A model generated the notes under the pieces. The model did no database searches. It was not told the DNA's origin and saw nothing but the letters and a program-made list of their open reading frames with translations. The position numbers and the translations under genes were made by a program. 64,000 nucleotides of DNA, from contig CAMWXJ010000007.1 in the NCBI GenBank assembly GCA_947178215.1, positions 50,713-114,712 on the forward strand, in the 5' to 3' direction. How positions within the stretch are numbered: position 1 is the stretch's first letter; every line of letters begins with the position of its first letter. Below, piece after piece: positions 24,121 to 33,351 of the stretch. Origin of the DNA: an uncultured Porphyromonadaceae bacterium. Its GTDB lineage: Bacteria > Bacteroidota > Bacteroidia > Bacteroidales > Muribaculaceae.

Positions 24121-26997
24121 TCATTCGGCGGCAGAGTCGGCGGCAGCAAGTGCGAGCTTCGGGGCGAGGTAGCGGGCGGTGTAGCCAGCTCCCTGGCGGC
24201 AAATCTCTTCGGGGGTACCGACAGCTACGATGTTTCCGCCCTGCTCTCCGCCTTCGGGACCTATGTCTATAACGTGGTCGGCACATTTCACCACATCGAG
24301 ATTATGCTCGATTATGACTACGGTGTGTCCCTGCTCCACGAGGCGGTTAAGGCTCTCCATGAGCTTGCGTATATCGTTGAAGTGGAGTCCGGTCGTCGGT
24401 TCGTCGAATATGAACATCGACCGCCCGGTCAGGCTCTCGCCCATGAGATAATATGCGAGCTTGACGCGCTGGTTTTCACCGCCCGAGAGGGTCGACGAGC
24501 TTTGTCCGAGCTTAATATAGCCGAGACCTACGTCGGCCAGAGGCCGCAGTTTGCGGGCTATACGGTGGGCGGTGTTGTCGTCGGTCGGGGCCGCGCTGAA
24601 AAAAGCTATAGCGTCGTCGACAGTCATATCAAGCACCTCCGAGATGTTTTTGCCGCGATAGCGTATGTCGAGCACATTGCGCTTGTAGCGCTGTCCGTGA
24701 CACTCCTCACACTCTATCGTGATGTCGGCCATAAACTGCATCTCTATAGTAATGGTACCCTCGCCCTTGCATCGCTCGCATCGTCCACCCTCCACGTTAA
24801 ACGAGAAGTAGCCTGAGGGGAAGCCCATCTGCTTGGCGGCGGGCTGCTCGGAGAAGAGTCGGCGTATCTCATCGAAGGCTTTGAGATAAGTGGCGGGGTT
24901 GGAGCGTGTGGACTTGCCTATGCTGTTCTGGTCAACAAATATAACGGGAAGCGGCTCATGACGCGACACGCTCACCTTGCGGCAGGCACCGGGAGTGCCG
25001 CCCGGGTTGTCGCCATTGCGCATGGCCATATGACGGTAAAGAATATCGCGTACAAGTGTCGACTTGCCGGAGCCGCTGACACCCGTCACCACGGTGAGAA
25101 CGTCGAGCGGTATGCGCACATCCACATCTTTAAGGTTATGCTCCACCGCGCCGGAAATCTCTACATAGTCGCGCCATTTGCGACGACTGTCAGGCACGGG
25201 AATCTGCATTGAGCCGTCGAGATAGCGCAGTGTGAGGCTGGCGGTGTCGGCCGGGGCAGGAATCACCTTGCCCGAATAGACTATCTCGCCGCCTTTGGAA
25301 CCCGCGGCCGGGCCCACGTCAATTATCGAGTCGGCCGCACGCATTATATCTTCATCATGTTCCACCACAACCACGGTGTTGCCTATACGTTGGAGGCGTC
25401 GCAACACTCCGATAAGGCGGTCGGTGTCGCGCGAGTGCAAGCCGATGCTCGGTTCGTCGAGTATGTAGAGCGAGCCCACGAGGCTCGAACCGAGCTGTGT
25501 AGCGAGGTTGATACGCTGGCTCTCACCTCCCGAGAGGGTCGACGAGGTGCGGTCAAGGGTCAGATAGCCAAGCCCCACGTCAATGAGAAAACGCAGGCGC
25601 GAGCGTATCTCGGTGAGAAGACGTTCGGCAATAGAGGCGTCGTTGCCTTCGAGCACGAGATTGTCGAAGAACAAGGTAAGCTGCGACACGGGCATCGACA
25701 CGAGGTCGGCAATGGTCTTGCCTCCGACACGCACATACAGGGCGTCTGTGCGCAGTCGCGAGCCGTGACAACAGGTGCATGTGCGCTTGCCGCTGTAACG
25801 CGCTTTCATTATGCGATATTGTATCTTATAGAGATTTTCCTCCACCATGGCGAAAAATCCGTCGATGCCGGTCCACGCACCACGCCCATGCCACAGAATG
25901 TGTCGCTCCTCGTCGGTGAGTTTGAGATAAGGGCGATGGATGGGGAAGCCTATCGCCGGCGCGAGGGTCACGAGGCGCTGACGCCACTCGTCCATCTTAG
26001 GTCCGCGCCAACAGGCTACGGCACCCTCATACACCGTCTTGCTTTTGTCGGGCACGACAAGAGCCTCGTCGATGCCTATGGCACGTCCGAAACCCTCGCA
26101 CACCGGGCACGCCCCGTAAGGACTGTTGAAATTGAACATCTGGTCGCTCGGGGGTGTGAATGTCATGCCGTCGGCCTCGAAGCGTGTGGAAAAATCGAGC
26201 CGCTCAGGAGCTGAGCCTCGGTCGGCATAAACAAGAAGCACCGCCTCGCCATTACCTTCGAAGAGAGCGGTCTCGACGGAATCGGCCAGGCGGCTCGCCT
26301 CGTCACCGTCCCGCTCCACCGCCAGACGGTCAATCAACAGCATCGGCAGCTGCGTCATGGTGTCGGCGTCGGGATTAATCATCATTTCCTCGATTTCGGT
26401 AAGCGTGCCGTCGGCGTCGATCAGGCGCGAATAGCCGGCCGAAAGATACAGGGCAAGTTGCTCGGTCAACTTGCGTCCGTCATGCAGCCGTATGGGAGCC
26501 GCCACGGCGAGGCGCGTGCCGTCGTGGTACTGCTGCGCTGTCTTAACGATTTCGTCGACGGTGTCGCAACGCACCTCCTTGCCGCTCACAGGCGAGTAAG
26601 TGCGGCCTATGCGTCCAAAGAGCAGACGCAGGTAATCGTATATCTCGGTAGTGGTGCCTACGGTGGAACGCGGATTGCGCGTGTTAACTTTCTGCTCTAT
26701 CGCTATCGCCGGCGGAAGTCCGCGTATCAGGTCGCACTCCGGCTTGTGCATCTTGCCCATAAACTGACGTGCGTATGCGCTGAGACTCTCCACATAGCGG
26801 CGCTGCCCTTCGGCATAGAGCGTGTCGAAAGCCAGGCTCGACTTGCCCGAGCCGCTCACACCGGTTATTACCGTGAGTGAACCCCGCTCTATATCGGCGC
26901 TTATGCCTTTGAGATTGTTGACGCGGGCATTGGATATATGTATATTACGGTCGACACTCTTAGGTGTCGTATCTTTGATTTTGGTCACGTTGCTCAT
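24121..26997 (-). CDS. uvrA: Excinuclease ABC subunit A
   Basis: Damage-recognition ATPase of nucleotide excision repair, working with UvrB. The 958-residue product has two ABC modules. The first has Walker A GVSGSGKSSLAFDTLY near residue 45 and the YVESLSAYARQFMG block, with CPVCEGFGR and CTCCHGSRLR Cys pairs. The second has Walker A GVSGSGKSTLVRDIL and the CERCKGEG ... CEECHGQR zinc module. Both halves carry the LSGGE signature and Walker B ILDEP / IFDEP. The start at 26997 (MSNVTK) is chosen because the only upstream in-frame start, TTG 27006, lies inside the -7 box. That leaves about 6 nt between promoter and start codon. Confidence 0.97.
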   Translation of the reverse strand: MSNVTKIKDTTPKSVDRNIHISNARVNNLKGISADIERGSLTVITGVSGSGKSSLAFDTLYAEGQRRYVESLSAYARQFMGKMHKPECDLIRGLPPAIAIEQKVNTRNPRSTVGTTTEIYDYLRLLFGRIGRTYSPVSGKEVRCDTVDEIVKTAQQYHDGTRLAVAAPIRLHDGRKLTEQLALYLSAGYSRLIDADGTLTEIEEMMINPDADTMTQLPMLLIDRLAVERDGDEASRLADSVETALFEGNGEAVLLVYADRGSAPERLDFSTRFEADGMTFTPPSDQMFNFNSPYGACPVCEGFGRAIGIDEALVVPDKSKTVYEGAVACWRGPKMDEWRQRLVTLAPAIGFPIHRPYLKLTDEERHILWHGRGAWTGIDGFFAMVEENLYKIQYRIMKARYSGKRTCTCCHGSRLRTDALYVRVGGKTIADLVSMPVSQLTLFFDNLVLEGNDASIAERLLTEIRSRLRFLIDVGLGYLTLDRTSSTLSGGESQRINLATQLGSSLVGSLYILDEPSIGLHSRDTDRLIGVLRRLQRIGNTVVVVEHDEDIMRAADSIIDVGPAAGSKGGEIVYSGKVIPAPADTASLTLRYLDGSMQIPVPDSRRKWRDYVEISGAVEHNLKDVDVRIPLDVLTVVTGVSGSGKSTLVRDILYRHMAMRNGDNPGGTPGACRKVSVSRHEPLPVIFVDQNSIGKSTRSNPATYLKAFDEIRRLFSEQPAAKQMGFPSGYFSFNVEGGRCERCKGEGTITIEMQFMADITIECEECHGQRYKRNVLDIRYRGKNISEVLDMTVDDAIAFFSAAPTDDNTAHRIARKLRPLADVGLGYIKLGQSSSTLSGGENQRVKLAYYLMGESLTGRSMFIFDEPTTGLHFNDIRKLMESLNRLVEQGHTVVIIEHNLDVVKCADHVIDIGPEGGEQGGNIVAVGTPEEICRQGAGYTARYLAPKLALAAADSAAE

Positions 26998-27003
26998 AAC
27001 CTG

Positions 27004-27034
27004 CAAAGATAATGAATCGCCACGGGAAATACAA
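27004..27034 (-). promoter_or_regulatory. Promoter for uvrA, abutting the start codon
   Basis: On the minus strand: TTG at 27034-27032, a 20-nt spacer, TATCTTTG at 27011-27004. The ATG at 26997 is 6 nt past the -7 element, suggesting a leaderless transcript. The remaining bases up to 27095 hold nothing else recognisable. Confidence 0.68.
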
Positions 27035-27095
27035 CCCCTGCCTTTCCCGCTTAATCATTTTTAATACGGGCCGGCGTGTGCAGGAGCGCTCCGGC

Positions 27096-27467
27096 TCAGC
27101 TTACCGTGCGACCAAACGGCCACAGCGCCAGGCGGGCGAGCTTGAAGTGCTCCACGCCCCAAGGAATCCCTACAATTGTAATGCAGAACAGAAGGCCCCA
27201 CCCGAGGTGTGTAAGCGCTATGGCAAAGCCGCCTACCAGCCACCATATAACATTCATTACCACGCTCAGGCAGCCATTGAGCGGAGGCGTCGACTGACGT
27301 ATTTCGGCACCAAACGGCCACAGCGCTACAACGGCAAGCTTGAAAGCCTGCAAGCCGAAAGGTATACCGATTATGGTTATCACCATGCCTATGCCGGCGA
27401 TAACATATTCGAGAGCAATCATGAGGCCGCCGAACACGACCCATATCACATTGAGAATAAACTTCAT
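27096..27467 (-). CDS. YccF domain-containing membrane protein
   Basis: Small inner-membrane protein of 123 residues, YccF (DUF307) family. It contains two copies of the same module: hydrophobic helices, then GIPFG...FKLAVVALWPFG (residues about 35-53) and GIPWG...FKLARLALWPFG (about 99-120). The duplication is plain in the translation. Function is unknown. It follows the PagL-like gene by 36 nt on the same strand and has no visible promoter of its own, so the two are probably co-transcribed. Confidence 0.9.
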   Translation of the reverse strand: MKFILNVIWVVFGGLMIALEYVIAGIGMVITIIGIPFGLQAFKLAVVALWPFGAEIRQSTPPLNGCLSVVMNVIWWLVGGFAIALTHLGWGLLFCITIVGIPWGVEHFKLARLALWPFGRTVS

Positions 27468-27503
27468 ATTCAGCCGATGTAATTATTTGAAAGAATAAGT
27501 CGC

Positions 27504-28709
27504 TTACAGCCGAACTCCGACGCCAAGCATAAGATTCTGCGGCTCATTGAAGTCGCCGAGCCGATAGCCTATATTGAGGAACAGGTTGCGCGAAAGGAAT
27601 GTTTTCAATGTCAATGACTGATAGAACCGCTTGTTGCCATTAGGGTTGACCACATCGTAGCCGAGTCCGGCGTTGACAGCGAAAATCGGCATCGTAAGCT
27701 CGGCATGCGCCGATATGCCAACACTGATCTGCTTGCCAAACGGAGGCCTTATAAAGCGTATATCTTCGCCGTATGTGTCCTCGACCCAGTAATGCTCCAA
27801 TCCGCTACTCTCGTCCCATTGAAAATCAAGGGCCGGGCCGATGGACACCATGCGGTCAAGCCGATACAACGGTGCAAACTGCAAGCCCGCTACCGCGAAG
27901 CTACCCGGACAAAGCTGCAACTCCGGCGGATTGCCCACGTTAACAATGCGCTTGCGCGTGGCACCATAAACCATGATGTCGTAGAACCAGCGGTGACGGT
28001 CGGCCTCCAACTCTATCTCCCTGCTGACGGCCACAGCACCCTCAGCCTGATTTATTACATAGGCCACACCTATCGCCGCACCCAGGGAGTTGACGCCTGC
28101 ATTGGGAAACGATGTGTTGCCGTTTGAATAATGGTTGGCGACAATACCGGCCGACATACGCCACCGACCCGACAACTTGTAATGCAGTTTCAACGCCAGG
28201 CCCATGTGGGCGGTCACCGAAGTGCTGACGGCGGCGTTTGTCGCATCATTCAACGCGTCGTAATGACGCCAGCCCATTGCCGCGCCGAACTGCCATTCGT
28301 AGCCGAGCCACAGATTGTCGCCCAGAGTGACTATCGGCGCACCCTGATAAACGTAAGCCGATACAGGCGTGCCGAGCAGGCCGCCGGCGGAATACGAATT
28401 TACACACACGCCTATGCCTTGATATAGGCCTTTGTAGAGCATTCCCTCTCTGGTGTCGGGGCTGAAACTAAATTCAGCCCTCATAGCCCCGGCAATGCTT
28501 CTGCTGATTTTCTTGTCGAGAGGATTGAAACCTTTGAGATAGCTGTTGGTCTGAGGCACCCACGACGGCATCACCTCTGCGCCGATACGCCACTCCGGCA
28601 TCTTGGAAAAACCGGAAGGTATGGTGTCGGCTACCGCCATGATGTGCGACGCCGCCACAGCAATGACAATGGCCGCAATCCTACGACTCCGACTCAATAC
28701 GGATTTCAT
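27504..28709 (-). CDS. Acyloxyacyl hydrolase / lipid A deacylase, PagL-like
   Basis: Outer-membrane beta-barrel protein of 401 residues with a signal peptide (cleavage near VADT, residue 27). The region around residues 190-207 reads ANHYSNGNTSFPNAGVN and matches the PagL family active-site pattern, with His193 and Ser195 as probable catalytic residues. Family members remove an acyl chain from lipid A, changing recognition of LPS by the host. At about 400 residues it is more than twice the length of Pseudomonas PagL, as is usual for Bacteroidota homologs. The barrel ends in aromatic/hydrophobic LMLGVGVRL. Substrate and activity are inferred. Confidence 0.82.
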   Translation of the reverse strand: MKSVLSRSRRIAAIVIAVAASHIMAVADTIPSGFSKMPEWRIGAEVMPSWVPQTNSYLKGFNPLDKKISRSIAGAMRAEFSFSPDTREGMLYKGLYQGIGVCVNSYSAGGLLGTPVSAYVYQGAPIVTLGDNLWLGYEWQFGAAMGWRHYDALNDATNAAVSTSVTAHMGLALKLHYKLSGRWRMSAGIVANHYSNGNTSFPNAGVNSLGAAIGVAYVINQAEGAVAVSREIELEADRHRWFYDIMVYGATRKRIVNVGNPPELQLCPGSFAVAGLQFAPLYRLDRMVSIGPALDFQWDESSGLEHYWVEDTYGEDIRFIRPPFGKQISVGISAHAELTMPIFAVNAGLGYDVVNPNGNKRFYQSLTLKTFLSRNLFLNIGYRLGDFNEPQNLMLGVGVRL

Positions 28710-28811
28710 ACGCGGCAGGGAGATAGAAATAGCATGACCGACACCGGCAACACTGAAATATTTTTTGTGTTTTAATCATCGGCATAGAAAATTAACCTAA
28801 AATCAGTAAAA

Positions 28812-28842
28812 CCGGTTAACCCTGCATTTGAGGGAAAACCGG
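28812..28842 (-). terminator. Probable terminator downstream of tRNA-Cys
   Basis: A 12-position stem with two central A-A mismatches (28812-28823 with 28831-28842) and a 7-nt loop. On the minus strand it is followed by TTTTACTGATTTTA. It lies about 15 nt beyond the tRNA 3' end. Confidence 0.5.
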
Positions 28843-28856
28843 CTTTAACTACTGTG

Positions 28857-28927
28857 AGGTACCTAGCAGAATCGAACTGCTGTGCTCGGTTTTGCAGACC
28901 GATGCCTAACCACTCGGCCAAGGTACC
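28857..28927 (-). tRNA. tRNA-Cys (GCA)
   Basis: A 71-nt tRNA read on the minus strand. The 7-bp acceptor stem pairs GGTACCT (28927-28921) with AGGTACC (28864-28858), with T as discriminator base. The D arm contains GCCGAGTGGTTAGGC, the anticodon loop is CTGCAAA with anticodon GCA, and the T arm has GTTCGATTC. CCA is not encoded. It stands alone between the PagL-like gene and the porin gene. Confidence 0.95.
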
Positions 28928-28963
28928 ATCTCTTGATGAAGCGCTTAGTGGCGTTTGCGGTTG

Positions 28964-28995
28964 CAAAGGTACGACATCTATCCGGAACTGCCAAA
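28964..28995 (-). promoter_or_regulatory. Promoter for tRNA-Cys
   Basis: On the minus strand: TTTGG at 28995-28991, about a 20-nt spacer, then TACCTTTG at 28971-28964. Transcription would begin about 30 nt before the tRNA 5' end. Confidence 0.72.
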
Positions 28996-29145
28996 TTTTT
29001 CGACAACTTTTTTTCGCCATCAATAATCCTCGACATCACGCAGGCGTTAAAATCAACAAATGTTAACGCCGGCAAGAACATTGCCCGAGGAACAAATGTT
29101 AATCTATGTAAACGATTTATTCCCATCGCACACACGACACAAATC

Positions 29146-30441
29146 ATGAATTTTCTCAGACTCTCGTCGGCAGCCACAGCAGCTATCGCATGCACGATTG
29201 GCGCAGGCGCTCAGACATTCGCCGAAACAGACACCGTTATGATTCCCGAACGAGTGATTTCACTCGGCGGCCCGCACAACAACGCCCACGACCTCATCGC
29301 CATATTATATAACCGTCAGGACCTGCACTTCTCCGACCCGTCATCGCCCCGATTTATCTTCGTCGACCGCAAAGGCTCTGTACTGCTTGGAATCGGCGGT
29401 TATGTGAAAGGCACCGTGCAATATGACTTCGACGGAGCTATCGACGACGGAGCCAACTTCACCACCTACGATATTCCCGTACCGGCCAACCCGGCGCTGC
29501 GCAACCAGTTCTACTCAAACGCCAACCAGTCGACATTCTTCATGCAACTGCTCGGACGCACCGAGAGATTCGGCACCTACGAGATGTTTATCCAGACCAA
29601 CTTCTCGGGTGGAGGCACCAATGGCTACGACCTCAAACTCAAACAGGCCTACCTGCGACTCGGCTATGTGACGGCCGGTCTGACCAATTCGGTATTTGTC
29701 GACGGAGCCGCCGGCACTCCCACCGTTGACGACGAAGGCCCGGCCGGCGAGATGAGCGAAAAAAACATTTTGCTCAAATACGCTCCGCGACTCACCAAAA
29801 ACCTCAGCGTGGCCATATCAATCGAGAATCCGTCGGCCGGCTATCGCCTCAGCAACAGCACGGAAGCCATCAACCAGCGCGTCCCCGACATACCGGCCTA
29901 CATACAGTACGGCTGGGACGGCGGCGCCTCCCATGTACGCCTGTCGGGGCTCTTACGCAATCTGTCGTACCGCGACTTGACATCAGGCCGCAACCGCTTC
30001 GCCACCGGCTGGGCGGCTCAGCTGTCGGGCGTAATCAAGGCCTGCGACCGCCTCAACATCTTCTATCAGGGAGCCTACGGACACGGCTACGCCCAATATA
30101 TCAACGACCTCGGCGGTGCCGACGTCGACCTTATCCCGGACCCTGAGGATGAATCACGCCTCCACGCCCCCGCCATGTGCAACTTCGAAGGCGGCGTACA
30201 GATTAATGTCACCTCCAACGCTTTCATCGCCGCCTCATACTCGCAGGCACACCTCTATCAAGCCACCTCGCTCGGTCCCGACACCTATAAGCGCGGCAAA
30301 TATATAAGCCTGTCGGGTTTTTACGAGATAATCCCCGACCTCACCGTCGGCCTCGAATATCTCCATGGCACCCGCACCAATGTCGACCACGCGTCTAATC
30401 AAGCCAACCGCGTGGAGGGTATGCTCAAATTTTCTTTCTGA
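29146..30441 (+). CDS. DcaP-like outer-membrane porin
   Basis: Outer-membrane porin-like protein of 431 residues. The signal peptide ends near GAGAQT (residue 22). The mature part opens with a short helical segment and then VLLGIGGYVKGTVQYDFDG, followed by repeated amphipathic strands (FGTYEMFIQTNF, LKLKQAYLRLGYVTAG). The C-terminus is VEGMLKFSF, with the terminal Phe typical of barrels. The pattern resembles DcaP-type trimeric porins, so uptake of small acids or sugars is possible; the substrate is unknown. ATG 29146 was chosen because the upstream open frame overlaps the tRNA and its promoter. A terminator follows at 30467. Confidence 0.85.
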   Translation: MNFLRLSSAATAAIACTIGAGAQTFAETDTVMIPERVISLGGPHNNAHDLIAILYNRQDLHFSDPSSPRFIFVDRKGSVLLGIGGYVKGTVQYDFDGAIDDGANFTTYDIPVPANPALRNQFYSNANQSTFFMQLLGRTERFGTYEMFIQTNFSGGGTNGYDLKLKQAYLRLGYVTAGLTNSVFVDGAAGTPTVDDEGPAGEMSEKNILLKYAPRLTKNLSVAISIENPSAGYRLSNSTEAINQRVPDIPAYIQYGWDGGASHVRLSGLLRNLSYRDLTSGRNRFATGWAAQLSGVIKACDRLNIFYQGAYGHGYAQYINDLGGADVDLIPDPEDESRLHAPAMCNFEGGVQINVTSNAFIAASYSQAHLYQATSLGPDTYKRGKYISLSGFYEIIPDLTVGLEYLHGTRTNVDHASNQANRVEGMLKFSF

Positions 30442-30466
30442 CCCATATAATTTTCTACCTGCCACA

Positions 30467-30503
30467 GGCCTCCACCGCACTCCCCTGCGGCGGAGGCCGT
30501 TTT
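30467..30503 (+). terminator. Terminator after the porin gene
   Basis: A 12-position stem with one A-C mismatch (30467-30478 with 30487-30498) and an 8-nt loop, then GTTTT. Confidence 0.7.
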
Positions 30504-30586
30504 GCGTGCGCGGCATATTAGCGCCCGTTCCACGATTATTCGCGCAAAACAGCGCAAAACAGTCAATCTTTTTTTCGAGTAAGCTG

Positions 30587-30617
30587 TTCGCATACTCGGA
30601 GTAAATGAGTAACTTTG
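30587..30617 (+). promoter_or_regulatory. Promoter for aspS
   Basis: A clear -7 TAACTTTG at 30610-30617 and a weak -33 TTCG at 30587-30590 with a 19-nt spacer. The leader is about 90 nt. Confidence 0.6.
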
Positions 30618-30711
30618 CATCGGCCAAGTGTGCGGTTTGGGGAGACCCACACCGCCTCACGACTTCAACTTTTGCAAATTCAAGCTATTAGCTAACGACA
30701 TACATAGATTT

Positions 30712-32484
30712 ATGTACAGGACCAATACATGTGGCGAGTTGCGTCTCGCCGATGCCGGCCGCGAAGTGACACTCGCCGGCTGGGTACAGCGTGTGCGCAA
30801 GATGGGCAGCATGACATTCGTTGACCTCCGCGACCGCTACGGCATCACCCAGGTTGTGACCAACGTGGAGCGTGACGCCGCCCTTCAAGAAGCAGCCTCC
30901 CACCTCGGACGCGAGTTTGTGGTGCAGGTAAAGGGCACCGTAGCCGAGCGCCAGTCAAAGAACGCCAACATCCCTACCGGCGACATTGAAATCATAGCGC
31001 ACGAAATCAACATCCTCAACCGCTCCGAAGTGCCCCCGTTCACTATCGAGGACGACACCGACGGCGGCGACGACCTTCGTATGCGCTACCGCTACCTCGA
31101 CCTGCGTCGCGGCGCCGTACGCCGTAATCTGGAACTGCGCCACAGCATGGCTTTCGAGATACGACGCTATCTCTCCGAACAAGGCTTCCTCGAAGTGGAG
31201 ACTCCGGTACTCATCAAGTCGACTCCCGAAGGCGCCCGCGACTTCGTAGTGCCCTCGCGCATGAATCCGGGCCAGTTCTACGCCCTGCCCCAGAGCCCGC
31301 AGACTTTCAAGCAGCTGCTTATGGTCAGCGGATTTGACCGCTACTTCCAGATTGTGAAGTGCTTCCGCGATGAGGACTTGCGTGCCGACCGCCAGCCCGA
31401 GTTCACCCAGATTGACTGCGAGATGTCGTTTGTCGATCAGGAAGATGTGTTGCAGATGTTTGAAGGTCTGGTAAAGCATATCTTCAAATATGTCAAGAAT
31501 ATCGACTTCACCGACCCCTTCCCCCGCATGACATGGGCCGACGCCATGCGTCTCTACGGTTCCGACAAGCCCGACACCCGTTTCGGCATGGAGTTTGTGG
31601 AGCTCAAACCGCTCACCGAAGGCTCAGGCTTCTCCGTAATGGACTCGGCCGAATACGTGGGCGCCATAGTCGCTCCCGGCTGCGCCGGATACACCCGCAA
31701 GCAGCTCGACGAGCTAACCGAATTTGTAAAGCGCCCCCAGATTGGCGCAAAAGGCATGATGTGGGTTAAGTTCGAGGCCGACGGCTCAATCAAGAGCTCC
31801 GTAGGCAAGTTCTTTACCGACGAGCAGCTCCGCAAGTGGGGCGAGCACGCCAAGGCAAACCCTGGCGACCTCATGCTCATTCTCTGCGGCGCCACCATGA
31901 CCACCCGCAAGCAGCTCTGCGAACTCCGCCTCGAAATGGGCAGCCGCCTCGGCCTGCGCGACCCGCAGAAGTTCTCCTGCCTCTGGATTATCGACTTCCC
32001 CCTCTTCGAGTGGGACGAAGAGACACAGCGCTTCTACGCCATGCACCACCCCTTCACGTCGCCCAACCCCGACGACATCGACAAGCTCGACACAGATACC
32101 GGCGCAGTGCGCGCCACGGCCTACGACATGGTTGTCAACGGCAACGAGCTCGGCGGTGGCTCTATCCGTATACACGACTCGGAGCTTCAAGACCACATGT
32201 TCCGTCTGCTCGGCCTTTCCGAGGCCGACGCGCAGTATAAGTTCGGCTTCCTGATGAACGCCTTCAAATACGGTGCGCCCCCTCACGGCGGCCTTGCCTT
32301 CGGCTTCGACCGCTTTGTCGCCATTCTCGCCGGCCTCGACTCGATACGCGACACCATAGCTTTCCCGAAAAACAATTCCGGCCGCGACATGATGATTGAC
32401 GCGCCGGCGGAAATCGACCGCTCACAGCTCGAAGAACTTTCTATCGACGTGGTGCTCCCCTCAGCCGAAAACGAATCGAAGTAA
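30712..32484 (+). CDS. aspS: Aspartyl-tRNA synthetase
   Basis: Class II synthetase, 590 residues, the full bacterial length. The N-terminal OB-fold anticodon-binding domain (about 1-105) begins [16 protein letters not shown]. The catalytic core has the flipping-loop/motif 1 region, [18 protein letters not shown], motif 2 [18 protein letters not shown], the GAD insertion domain (about 290-420), and motif 3 [18 protein letters not shown] 30712 gives the conserved N-terminus. Whether it is discriminating or Asp/Asn-relaxed cannot be told by eye. The Nif3 gene starts 4 nt after its stop. Confidence 0.97.
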   Translation: MYRTNTCGELRLADAGREVTLAGWVQRVRKMGSMTFVDLRDRYGITQVVTNVERDAALQEAASHLGREFVVQVKGTVAERQSKNANIPTGDIEIIAHEINILNRSEVPPFTIEDDTDGGDDLRMRYRYLDLRRGAVRRNLELRHSMAFEIRRYLSEQGFLEVETPVLIKSTPEGARDFVVPSRMNPGQFYALPQSPQTFKQLLMVSGFDRYFQIVKCFRDEDLRADRQPEFTQIDCEMSFVDQEDVLQMFEGLVKHIFKYVKNIDFTDPFPRMTWADAMRLYGSDKPDTRFGMEFVELKPLTEGSGFSVMDSAEYVGAIVAPGCAGYTRKQLDELTEFVKRPQIGAKGMMWVKFEADGSIKSSVGKFFTDEQLRKWGEHAKANPGDLMLILCGATMTTRKQLCELRLEMGSRLGLRDPQKFSCLWIIDFPLFEWDEETQRFYAMHHPFTSPNPDDIDKLDTDTGAVRATAYDMVVNGNELGGGSIRIHDSELQDHMFRLLGLSEADAQYKFGFLMNAFKYGAPPHGGLAFGFDRFVAILAGLDSIRDTIAFPKNNSGRDMMIDAPAEIDRSQLEELSIDVVLPSAENESK

Positions 32485-32488
32485 ACCA

Positions 32489-33292
32489 ATGCCGCGCATA
32501 GCCGACATAATAGCCGCCATAGAGGCCGAGGCCCCGCTCACCCTCCAAGAGAGTTGGGACAACTCAGGCCTCCAGATCGGCCACGCCGACGCAGAATGCA
32601 CAGGCGTGATGATAGCCCTCGACCCGAGTGTCGCGGCTATCGACGACGCTATCGCAGCAGGCTGCAATATGCTCGCGACCCATCATCCGCTCTTCTTCCA
32701 CAAGCCGGAGCGGATTGTGGGCGCGACCGCGCAGCAGCGCATCATAGAGCGGGCCATAAGCAGTGGCGTGGCGATTTACAGCGCACACACTTCGCTTGAC
32801 GCGGCCCCACGCGGCCTCAACCACACCGCCGCCGAAATGCTCGGTCTCACCGGCATCGCCCCACTCGAGCCCTCATCTGCCATTCCGGGTGCGGGAATGG
32901 GTGCCGTAGGCAATCTGCCGTCGCCACTCTCGGCCCACGAATTCGTGGAGCTGGTTAAGGCAAAGTTCGGCTCGCCCGTAGTGCGCTGCTCAGCCGCCTG
33001 CAACCGCTATTGCGGCAGCAAGATTAGTCGCGTGGCGCTCTGCACTGGCTCAGGCAGCTCTATGATAGCCGCTGCAAAGAGAGCGGGAGCCGATGCGTAT
33101 CTCACCTCCGATACCTCCTATCATCTGTTTGCCGACCATGTCGACGAGCCCCTCATGATAGCCGACATTGGGCATCATGAGAGCGAATCGCATGCCCGCG
33201 ACATATTGATGCGCATTATTTCAGAAAAATTTCCTAACTTTGCAGTCAGGATGTCAAATTCCGACACAGTTAATCCCATCGCCTATGCCTGA
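32489..33292 (+). CDS. Nif3-like dinuclear metal-centre protein
   Basis: Nif3/YqfO family protein of 267 residues, forming a toroidal hexamer with a two-metal site in relatives. Metal-binding segments are seen as THHPLFFH (about residue 65), HTSLD (about 100), and DIGHHESESH near residue 235. It lacks the inserted central domain of the longer YqfO form. Biochemical function is unsettled; GTP cyclohydrolase-like activity has been proposed for some relatives. ATG 32489 gives the conserved MPRIADIIAAIE opening. It is followed by the zinc-ribbon coiled-coil gene, a pairing seen in many bacteria. Confidence 0.92.
   Translation: MPRIADIIAAIEAEAPLTLQESWDNSGLQIGHADAECTGVMIALDPSVAAIDDAIAAGCNMLATHHPLFFHKPERIVGATAQQRIIERAISSGVAIYSAHTSLDAAPRGLNHTAAEMLGLTGIAPLEPSSAIPGAGMGAVGNLPSPLSAHEFVELVKAKFGSPVVRCSAACNRYCGSKISRVALCTGSGSSMIAAAKRAGADAYLTSDTSYHLFADHVDEPLMIADIGHHESESHARDILMRIISEKFPNFAVRMSNSDTVNPIAYA
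33235..33242 (+). promoter_or_regulatory. Possible internal -7 element upstream of the zinc-ribbon gene
   Basis: TAACTTTG followed by C lies inside the 3' end of the Nif3 gene, about 110 nt before the ATG at 33352. No good -33 at the right distance. Confidence 0.4.
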
Positions 33293-33351
33293 CTCCTCAG
33301 CAGGAGTCGGGACATTTGACGTACATATATACTACCACCCATTTCCAACGA

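Noticed and set aside
25357..26214. 285-residue plus-strand frame inside uvrA
   Set aside because: Shadow of uvrA; no start context and no motif.
28882..29145. N-terminal extension of the porin
   Set aside because: It overlaps the tRNA-Cys gene and its promoter, and the signal peptide begins at 29146.
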